Positions 13,906 to 19,068 of a DNA stretch of 19,068 bases are shown piece after piece. A program made the translations under genes and the position numbers. Numbering within the stretch: the first letter of the stretch is position 1; each line of letters opens with the position of its first letter. Location: NCBI GenBank assembly GCA_910588875.1, contig CAJURT010000055.1, forward strand, positions 1 to 19,068. Direction: 5' to 3'. The notes under the pieces were generated by a model, which saw only the letters and a list, made by a program, of their open reading frames with translations, was not told the DNA's origin and ran no database searches. The stretch is from an uncultured Lachnospiraceae bacterium (GTDB lineage Bacteria > Bacillota > Clostridia > Lachnospirales > Lachnospiraceae).

Positions 13906-14964
13906 CTGGTTGATCCGTTTCCATTGTGACGCGGGCATGGAGAGGACATTGTAGCCGATGCCCTCCAGCTCGGTGGCCCGGTCGTAGCTCTCCACATCCT
14001 GGCTGTAGCGTGTGATCGCATTGGAAAGCCCGTACAGCGTCAGGTCCTTCCCCTCGATCAGGTGCTGGAGGACGCCGGTGCTTTCGTTTTCCGTGATCTT
14101 GAAATCCCTGCTTGCAAGGCGGACGACGCCGGGAATGTCATGGGTATCCATGGCGGCCTCCCTGGCTGCCTGCATCAGCCCGACCACCTGTGAAAAGCGT
14201 GTCTCGTCCACAACGGCTTTCACGGTATCCTGAATCTTTAATAAAAAGGCTTTATCGTCGGCGGCCAGTGTCTGCTCGGAATAGAGCAGGAAGTTCTCGT
14301 CGGCTTCGTTGACGCGTCCCACATGGTTGCGCCTTGTCCGCGCATCATTGACGATCATGCCGTTCCTGCAGACAAGGCGGTAAACCAGGGGCTGGATATT
14401 GACGGCCCCCATGCCTGTCTCGCTGTTGGAAATGATGATCCCCGACTGCACGATGTCCCCGGGGGAGACTTCGGCGGTCAGGCGTTCGTTGACGACCTTC
14501 ATGTACATCCGGCTCTCCGTGATCTGGCAGCTCTCAAAACGGGCGCCTTTTATCCCCGACAGGACCGGGAGGACAGCCGTTGCCACCTCCATGTTGTCGA
14601 TACGCTTATAGCGGCTGCTAAGGAAAGCCCGGGCCGTGCCGCCCATGGTGCGCAGCATCCGTTTGGACGGCGTGCGGTCCAGCCAGGCGTTGACATTCTG
14701 TGTCAGCAGGCCGGGGTCTTCCGAGAGCATCTTGTCATAGTAGGATGCGGGGATGTTCAGGTGCAGGCCAAGCTGGCGGTGGGCGATGGCGCCAATCTCC
14801 AGCGGCTCCACGGGTTCCGTGCCGTTATCATACATATGGAGATAGACCTGATTGTCACAGGTTTCCATCTTCAGGTTCCTGGTGTCTACCAGGTAATCTT
14901 CCTTCAGTTCATTCTGCCGCGTGATCTCGGCGGCCATTTCCTGCAGGGTTAGGCCTTCTTTCAT
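13894..14964 (-). CDS. DUF932-family protein
   Basis: A 356-aa protein with a clear DUF932 (phage/plasmid-type) signature: an N-terminal segment with GAIAHRQLGLHLNIPASYYD, then RTMGGTARAFLSSRYKRIDN near 105-125, the MYMKVVNERLT strand, VQSGIIISNSETGMGAVNIQ and PLVYRLVCRNGMI. Family members occur on phages, plasmids and conjugative elements, and are suspected to take part in DNA recombination or replication. Two ATGs are possible: AAGGAG is 9 nt from ATG 14964 but only 3 nt from 14970, so 14964 is preferred. The neighbouring Cys-rich gene and SSB suggest a shared ssDNA task. Confidence 0.85.
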   Translation of the reverse strand: MKEGLTLQEMAAEITRQNELKEDYLVDTRNLKMETCDNQVYLHMYDNGTEPVEPLEIGAIAHRQLGLHLNIPASYYDKMLSEDPGLLTQNVNAWLDRTPSKRMLRTMGGTARAFLSSRYKRIDNMEVATAVLPVLSGIKGARFESCQITESRMYMKVVNERLTAEVSPGDIVQSGIIISNSETGMGAVNIQPLVYRLVCRNGMIVNDARTRRNHVGRVNEADENFLLYSEQTLAADDKAFLLKIQDTVKAVVDETRFSQVVGLMQAAREAAMDTHDIPGVVRLASRDFKITENESTGVLQHLIEGKDLTLYGLSNAITRYSQDVESYDRATELEGIGYNVLSMPASQWKRINQAAA

Positions 14965-14994
14965 TCGCATTCTCTCCTTCCTTTTTTTGTGCGC

Positions 14995-15810
14995 TTACCA
15001 TGAGACCTGTATGCCTGCAGGCGTGACCTCCGCCGCCAGGCCGTTCCGCTCAAAGACCTGTACCAGCCGGTCCCAGTAGACCTTTTCCGGAAAGTTGGCA
15101 AGGTGCCCCTTGGCAGCCTCCGCCGTGTCCTCTGTGACACAGACATCTCCGTCCTCATGGAGGATCATACGGCAGTGTCCGCGGGAATTTAAGTCAGCCA
15201 CCAGGGATTCCAGCACCTTGCGGCCCTGCACTTCATACCAGATCTGCGGGTCAACAGGCTGTTTGTTGGGCGGCACATTATCCGCTGTGGGTGTCTGTGC
15301 TCCGGCTGCAGCCAGGGGGACGATCCTTATCATGTCGCAGCTGATGTTTGCCTGCCTGTCGAGCTTGATGTCTGCATGGTCGAAATCAGGCACCCCGAAT
15401 ACCCGGATGCGCCCCGTGCCGCCCTGCAGGATGATCCTTTCGGGTGTTTTCTCGCACCATTCCCAGGTCATGTCGGGGTAAGCCGAGCGCAGGTAAGCGG
15501 AAATGCGGTGGTTCACATGGCGCAGTAAGAGCTGCTCCGTGGGGGAGCCGTCTGTGCCTGTCAGCCGGAACAGTTCAGGAGGGGAGATCCCTTCATCCTG
15601 CCGTTTCTTTGTCTGCCGCCTGCGGGCCCGGCTGTGTCTGTGACGCCGGATGCGGGGGGAGAGCAGGAGCGCCGCCATCCATACGGCCCAGAGGGCAAAG
15701 ACGGCGAGCAGCAGCCCTGTCTGTAACCTGCCCCGTGCCAGGGCCAGGATGGCGATGACGGCTCCGGTCAGGAGCCCAATGCTGTTCCAGGTGGTTTTGT
15801 CGTTCTTCAT
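14995..15810 (-). CDS. Membrane-anchored conserved hypothetical protein
   Basis: A 271-aa protein. Two hydrophobic helices lie at about 11-26 and 31-51 with a short loop containing ARGRLQT. A strongly basic segment (RIRRHRHSRARRRQTKKRQ) follows, so the remaining 200 residues are probably cytoplasmic by the positive-inside rule. The soluble part contains YPDMTWEWCEKTPERIILQG and a C-terminal PEKVYWDRLVQVFERNGLAA stretch. I do not recognise the family. Start ATG 15810 has AAAGGA 10 nt upstream. It could tether DNA-handling proteins at the membrane, a guess based on position only. Confidence 0.7.
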   Translation of the reverse strand: MKNDKTTWNSIGLLTGAVIAILALARGRLQTGLLLAVFALWAVWMAALLLSPRIRRHRHSRARRRQTKKRQDEGISPPELFRLTGTDGSPTEQLLLRHVNHRISAYLRSAYPDMTWEWCEKTPERIILQGGTGRIRVFGVPDFDHADIKLDRQANISCDMIRIVPLAAAGAQTPTADNVPPNKQPVDPQIWYEVQGRKVLESLVADLNSRGHCRMILHEDGDVCVTEDTAEAAKGHLANFPEKVYWDRLVQVFERNGLAAEVTPAGIQVSW

Positions 15811-15845
15811 TTCACATTGTTCCTTTCTTGTTTAGTTTTCAGCAA

Positions 15846-15903
15846 CAAAAAAAGGAACCGCAGCCGGAGTTCAGATTCTTTCTGAAAAACCGGTGCGGTT
15901 CCT
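15846..15903 (-). terminator. Intrinsic terminator after the SSB gene
   Basis: AGGAACCGC (15853-15861) pairs with GCGGTTCCT (15895-15903), continued by GCCGG with CCGG and an inner TTCAGA/TCTGAA stem. On the minus strand it ends in seven U. No clear promoter follows before 15810, so downstream genes depend on read-through or on a promoter I missed. Confidence 0.8.
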
Positions 15904-15926
15904 CTTATATGGGCCGGGGCAGCAGG

Positions 15927-16334
15927 CTACTCCGGCAGGGGTTCGCGGCTGCCGTCCAGGACCTCCGGGGGAGGCGGGGCTGCCGCAGTTTCAGGGCCAT
16001 TGGGGACATCTGTATGGCTGCCGTCCAAGCGGCGGCCGGGGACAAAACCAAAGTTGGTGAGGTACACCTTAAGCAGCATGGTCTTTACCGTGCCCTGTTT
16101 TGCGGTGCAGTCCACAAGCTCCTGCGTGCCTGTCAGCCAGAGCAGCGTACCTTTTTTGACGCCCAGCCTGAAAAGACGGGTGACGTCCTCGTTCCACGCC
16201 CATACCTGATAGGCCTGTGTCCTCCCTTTTCCGGCCTGTTCGGCCAGGCGGAAGCACACATAGGCGGACCCAGACTGGCTTGTCTTTGCTGACAGGTCAT
16301 CCTCTATGCGGCCCAAAACAAAAATCTGTGCCAT
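15927..16334 (-). CDS. ssb: Short single-stranded DNA-binding protein
   Basis: A 135-aa SSB-type OB-fold protein. Typical strands are visible: FVLGRIEDDLSAKTSQSG, AYVCFRLAEQ, YQVWAWNEDVTRLFRLGVKK and GTLLWLTGTQELVD, followed by a Pro-rich tail. The usual acidic tip that binds host partners (DDDIPF-like) is missing: the protein ends REPLPE, so partner recruitment may differ. The ATG at 16334 has AAAGGAG 4 nt upstream; an in-frame ATG at 16352 has no ribosome site. It is expressed from the promoter at 16511-16539 through a leader with a terminator-like hairpin. Role: coats ssDNA made during transfer or replication of the element. Confidence 0.8.
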   Translation of the reverse strand: MAQIFVLGRIEDDLSAKTSQSGSAYVCFRLAEQAGKGRTQAYQVWAWNEDVTRLFRLGVKKGTLLWLTGTQELVDCTAKQGTVKTMLLKVYLTNFGFVPGRRLDGSHTDVPNGPETAAAPPPPEVLDGSREPLPE

Positions 16335-16370
16335 TACACTCCTTTCTGCCATCGGCTTTAGTATCTATAA

Positions 16371-16425
16371 AAAAAGTGCCAGGGGGATATACCAGCCGAA
16401 AGGGCATGGTGATACCACTGACACT
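16371..16425 (-). terminator. Attenuator-like terminator in the ssb leader
   Basis: On the minus strand AGTGTCAG (16418-16425) pairs with CTGGCACT (16375-16382), one G-U, followed by a run of U (16368-16375). A small inner stem ACCA-GCC/GGC-TGGT sits in the loop. It lies between promoter and ATG, so it can stop transcription before ssb. Confidence 0.65.
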
Positions 16426-16510
16426 TGCATACAAACTTAACAGCGTGTGCAATGCGGTAAAAACCGCCGGCTCCCAAAAAGGGAAACGCACAAAAATCAA
16501 TCACAAGAGA

Positions 16511-16539
16511 AGTATAACACTATATATTGTGGGTGTCAA
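16511..16539 (-). promoter_or_regulatory. Strong sigma-70 promoter for ssb
   Basis: Minus strand: TTGACA (16534-16539), exactly 17 bp, then TATACT (16511-16516) preceded by TG one base away. Predicted start near 16504. Confidence 0.85.
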
Positions 16540-16706
16540 GCAAATGTATACCATATATAGAAATAAGCTGTGGCGGCTGCTATTGTTTGCCCTATCATAA
16601 ATTAAATAGGGGGTGCTGCCTGTTTTTTCTTCATAAATGTTCTGCTGTTGCGAAATTGAGCCCCATGTTTTTATGTGAGGCGGAACGGCAGGGGGGCATG
16701 GGATTA

Positions 16707-17171
16707 TTACAAGGTATCCGGTTCGGCGGCGCATTCTTCACAGCCTAAGAATACATTGGTGGAGAGTGCCGCATCCAGATATTCATTGCCCAGCCGGGAG
16801 GAGGAGCCGCTCCGGAAATAAAACCGATACCATTTGTCCGGCTTTATCTTTGTCTGCAGCCCTAAAAGCAGGGTGGTCTCTTTCCCGTCCGCCAGCGTCA
16901 GGTATACTTTTTTATACCGGCGGAAGGGCGGCTGGGAGACAGAGGTGCATATGCCCGTCACACATTCAAAACGCCCGCCATGGATGTCCCGCCGGAGCAT
17001 CCAGCCTTTTAAGAGGCACCAGAGGAACAGGATGCCGCCTAAGACAAGCAGGGGGCGGTCTTTTGAAACGGCAGAGACGATGAGGGCAGCCGTGCCAATC
17101 CCGGCGCCCGTAAGGAAGGTGAGCGCCGTCTTGGCCCGCAGTACCGGGGGGATTTTATTCTGTTTTTCCAT
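16707..17171 (-). CDS. Small membrane protein, conserved hypothetical
   Basis: A 154-aa protein with two hydrophobic segments, about 16-36 (TALTFLTGAGIGTAALIVSA) and 41-56 (LLVLGGILFLWCLL), then a cytoplasmic or external domain of about 100 residues rich in beta strands (FECVTGICTSVSQPPFRRYK, then KVYLTLADGKETTLLLG). It resembles small two-helix proteins with a soluble tail, but I cannot name it. The start is ambiguous: ATG 17180 overlaps the stop of the upstream gene as ATGA, but AAAGGA lies only 1 nt away; ATG 17171 has a 10-nt spacing and is preferred. Confidence 0.65.
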   Translation of the reverse strand: MEKQNKIPPVLRAKTALTFLTGAGIGTAALIVSAVSKDRPLLVLGGILFLWCLLKGWMLRRDIHGGRFECVTGICTSVSQPPFRRYKKVYLTLADGKETTLLLGLQTKIKPDKWYRFYFRSGSSSRLGNEYLDAALSTNVFLGCEECAAEPDTL

Positions 17172-17176
17172 AAATA

Positions 17177-17878
17177 TCATATCCTTTCAAAAATGATCTG
17201 CTGGCGCAGGTAAAGGTTAGCCACGGCCAGCGTGATGTCTTTTGTGCCGGGGGAGGATTTCATGAGGCTGCCGATGTTGTCGCTGGTGGTATCGCAGTCA
17301 TCATACAGCCCGTCCATGATGCTGTTTTCATCCGGCAGGCAGCGGATGCCTTTCTCCGTGCATTTGATGATCTCCGCAGTGGACAGGAGCGCCTGCCTGG
17401 CAAGGTGCATCACCTCTTTTTCCCCAGGGGTGCGGCGGTCTTTCCGGAACAGCTTTGCAGCCGCAGGAAAAGGCACGCGGTTAAAGAAGAGCAGTTTTAA
17501 GAAAGCGGCGAGCCGGAGGGGAAGGCTGCTTTCCGTGGGGATGATGTACAGGGAGGATATGAGGTCATACAGTGCGTCATATTCGGTATCCCCGCTGCCT
17601 GAGATTAGCAGGCCCCGGACCAGGAGCCGTTCCACGCAGGCATCCCAGGACCGGTCTGTGGGCACGCCGGCTTTCCCTGTCATTTCCTCATAAAGTGCGC
17701 CGATCTCCTCTTTCCGGACGATCCGCCAGTTTAAGATGGTCCATACGGCCATTTCCTGCAGGTCTGCCATGTATTCTTTCCCGCCGAGCACGATCACGGG
17801 GCAGGAGCGGCCGCAGCCGTTATGCCTCCGCTCAAAGCGGCCGATGGCGGTGTAGAGGGTCTTTGTCTGAATCATCAT
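17177..17878 (-). CDS. Conserved hypothetical protein, possibly winged-helix-like
   Basis: A 233-aa protein common in this kind of element but without a known role to me. Residues 1-30 contain FERRHNGCGRSCPVIVLGGK, with two Cys that might bind metal. Residues 38-90 have helix-helix-strand features (AVWTILNWRIVRKEEIGALY, then RSWDACVERLLVRGLLISG) compatible with a winged helix. The rest is helical. ATG 17878 has AGGAGGT 9 nt upstream; a second ATG at 17875 is less well placed. It is followed, with an overlap or a few bases, by the membrane protein gene. Confidence 0.7.
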   Translation of the reverse strand: MMIQTKTLYTAIGRFERRHNGCGRSCPVIVLGGKEYMADLQEMAVWTILNWRIVRKEEIGALYEEMTGKAGVPTDRSWDACVERLLVRGLLISGSGDTEYDALYDLISSLYIIPTESSLPLRLAAFLKLLFFNRVPFPAAAKLFRKDRRTPGEKEVMHLARQALLSTAEIIKCTEKGIRCLPDENSIMDGLYDDCDTTSDNIGSLMKSSPGTKDITLAVANLYLRQQIIFERI

Positions 17879-17936
17879 AGAATTTTACCTCCTGTGTTCT
17901 TAGGGTTTATGGGATGGAAGGTCATTATGGGGCAGG

Positions 17937-18515
17937 CTATGTAATGCCTGACAGGAACAGGGGGTCTTTGCGGAGCTTCTGCTTGGAACGGGTGATCCAT
18001 GCGCCCACATGGGAAGGGGGCACATGGTACAGCTCCGCGATCTCCGTGATGCTCATGCCCCTGATCTTCAGTTCCAGGGCTTTGATCCCCAGTCTTGCGA
18101 CGCCCCGATAATCCCTGGCACGGGATTCCAAAAGCTGCGTGGTTTCCAGCATGGAAATCTGTGTCTCAAAATCATCTGCCTGCTGCAGGGTTAAGCCCTC
18201 CGCAGTCAGCTCCCCGTGTTCCCCTATGCCCAGACGGGTGAAACGGCGCTCCTTGCTGCACTGACTGCGGCAGTAGGAGGTCAGGCCGTTTCGCACGACT
18301 TTCCCGGCATAGGTGGGGAACTTGGACAAAGCAGGGTCATAGGAGACGGCGGCATGGCAGAGCCAGATGCAACCCTCCTGGTACAGGTCATCATAGCCAA
18401 AGCCATAAATGGTCTCGTTGACATGGAAGCCCTCCCGGATGGCCCAGCGGACCACGGAGAGGTTTGCCGCCACCAATTCCTGCTGTTCTATTGTCAAAGG
18501 GATCGTTTTTTTCAT
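17937..18515 (-). CDS. Sigma-70 family factor of the element
   Basis: A 192-aa sigma factor with region 2 at about 15-90 (ANLSVVRWAIREGF, YDDLYQEGCIWLCHAAVSYD, FPTYAGKVVRNGL) and region 4 at 140-184 (GIKALELKIRGMSITEIAEL, then the HVPPSHVGAWITRSKQKLRK recognition helix). The core-binding DLYQEG signature is intact, unlike in the sigma-like gene at 12385-12921, so this one is more likely to be a working sigma factor. ATG 18515 is preferred to 18521 because AGGAGG (18525-18530) is 9 nt away instead of 3. It starts 16 bp after the DUF3268 stop. It may activate downstream promoters of the block (inference). Confidence 0.85.
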   Translation of the reverse strand: MKKTIPLTIEQQELVAANLSVVRWAIREGFHVNETIYGFGYDDLYQEGCIWLCHAAVSYDPALSKFPTYAGKVVRNGLTSYCRSQCSKERRFTRLGIGEHGELTAEGLTLQQADDFETQISMLETTQLLESRARDYRGVARLGIKALELKIRGMSITEIAELYHVPPSHVGAWITRSKQKLRKDPLFLSGIT

Positions 18516-18531
18516 CAGCATCCGCCTCCTT

Positions 18532-18945
18532 TCAGGCAGTCATCTGCGGGCAGGTTTCCAGTGCCTGATGGCAGAGGGAAATCACCCGGTCGCACATCTG
18601 CCCGGAGAACAGGCCGATATGCGCCTGTTCCTCGGTAAGCCCCAGTTTCCCCTGGAGCCAGAGGTAGGCGGCCCATTTTTCCATGTGCCGGATTTTCTGG
18701 AGTTCTGCAAGGGCATTGTGGGCAAGGATTCTTTTGTGGCGCAGTTCTCTGTCTGCGAGGGTGCCCATGGGGCTTTTGTCCTTTTTGTGGGCGGCCACAT
18801 AGGAATCACATTCCGGGAAACGGGAACAGACATAGAGATAGCGCCCCTTTTCCAGGATGGAACTTCCGTGTACCATGGCCGCAGGACGGAAGATGGCAGG
18901 GGAGCCGCAGTAAGGACAGCTGATCTGGTACTTTTTCATCTTCAT
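18532..18945 (-). CDS. DUF3268-family zinc-finger protein
   Basis: A 137-aa protein with a zinc ribbon made of Cys10, Cys13 (CPYCG), Cys40 and Cys46 (YVCSRFPECDSYV), like the C-terminal zinc fingers of topoisomerase I. It is followed by the family block AAHKKDKSPMGTLADRELRH and a helical C-terminus. DUF3268 members are found on phages and conjugative elements and probably bind nucleic acid. The start at ATG 18945 is chosen because GGAGG (18951-18955) lies 5 nt upstream; the longer frame to 19065 runs through the structured leader. It heads the visible part of the minus operon. Confidence 0.8.
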   Translation of the reverse strand: MKMKKYQISCPYCGSPAIFRPAAMVHGSSILEKGRYLYVCSRFPECDSYVAAHKKDKSPMGTLADRELRHKRILAHNALAELQKIRHMEKWAAYLWLQGKLGLTEEQAHIGLFSGQMCDRVISLCHQALETCPQMTA

Positions 18946-18955
18946 TTTTACCTCC

Positions 18956-19068
18956 ATTTCTGCGCTGCATAAGAGGGTGTGTAAACACCCCTCTTTGCGC
19001 ATAATCGAGTTTGTGGCAAGCAGCGCGCAGACACAAATCTCGTGATTGAAAATTTTAATTTTCAATCT
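18956..19068 (-). promoter_or_regulatory. Structured leader upstream of the DUF3268 gene
   Basis: Three inverted repeats: 18971-18980 with 18985-18995 (one bulge); 19006-19015 with 19032-19042 (10 bp, one bulged A); and a palindrome 19044-19054 with 19057-19067 (11 bp). The loop of the second hairpin (19020-19031) can pair with 18959-18968, a few bases before the Shine-Dalgarno site, giving a possible pseudoknot. No good promoter is seen, and the region is cut by the window edge. Confidence 0.5.

Larger units (their letters stand above)
16335..16706 (-). other. Regulatory intergenic region upstream of ssb
   Basis: No supported gene in these 372 bp. On the minus strand they hold the ssb promoter (16511-16539), a leader of about 170 nt with a GCGGT/ACCGC hairpin near 16454-16466, and a terminator-like hairpin at 16371-16425. 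The AT-rich part 16500-16640 includes CCCTAT/ATAGGG (16590-16611), which may end the upstream gene. Confidence 0.6.

Noticed and set aside
13860..14021. N-terminal extension of the Cys-rich protein
   Set aside because: Overlaps the DUF932 gene; GGAGG supports ATG 13859.
14323..14952. 209-aa plus-strand frame opposite the DUF932 gene
   Set aside because: Shadow frame; composition follows the codon positions of the gene on the other strand.
18946..19065. 40-residue extension of the DUF3268 protein
   Set aside because: The extension lies in the structured leader; GGAGG supports ATG 18945.

Overview
The window looks like part of a large conjugative or integrative element (or conjugative plasmid) from a gut Firmicute, most likely Lachnospiraceae or a related Clostridia. 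The reasons are strong AGGAGG-type ribosome binding sites, Tn916 orf7/orf8-like regulators, and a long co-directional block of accessory 'DUF' genes (DUF4313, DUF5688, DUF932, DUF3268) of the kind carried by such elements. No integrase, relaxase, T4SS gene, tRNA, rRNA or CRISPR array is visible, so the element type is an inference.

Left part (1-5170, mostly lower GC). A secreted NlpC/P60-like protein (82-1599, +) converges on an XRE-type repressor (1706-2071, -) across a shared terminator. The space between the repressor and the next + genes holds a complete ISL3-family insertion sequence (2208-4199). It has perfect 23-bp inverted repeats, an 8-bp target duplication, and a transposase split over two frames at a textbook -1 slippery heptamer. 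After the IS come several hairpins, including a terminator and a 21-bp stem that buries the Shine-Dalgarno sequence of a sigma-like gene (4535-4945). That gene overlaps a small HTH gene (4942-5124). A strong bidirectional terminator at 5131-5164 closes this side.

Right part (5184-19068, GC-rich, all genes on the minus strand). In transcription order, from the right: a DUF3268 zinc-finger protein with a structured leader, a sigma-like factor, an unknown protein, and a small membrane protein. Next is a near-consensus promoter (16511-16539) with an attenuator-like leader, then a short SSB and a terminator. These are followed by a membrane-anchored unknown, a DUF932 protein, a Cys-rich protein that may bind ssDNA, a second sigma-like protein, a small conserved unknown, a DUF5688 protein and a DUF4942-like protein. 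The block ends with a 1016-aa fusion of an adenine-N6 methyltransferase and an SF2/SNF2-like helicase, then four small genes (one DUF4313).

Inferred working model: the SSB, DUF932, Cys-rich and DUF3268 proteins handle single-stranded DNA during transfer, replication or recombination. The methylase-helicase with its DUF4942 neighbour modifies or protects the element's DNA, or acts as a defence system. Three sigma-like factors plus small HTH and XRE regulators control the programme. The most promising regions for new biology are the frameshifted transposase, the RNA leaders at 4481-4528, 16354-16504 and 18956-19068, and the methylase-helicase neighbourhood.
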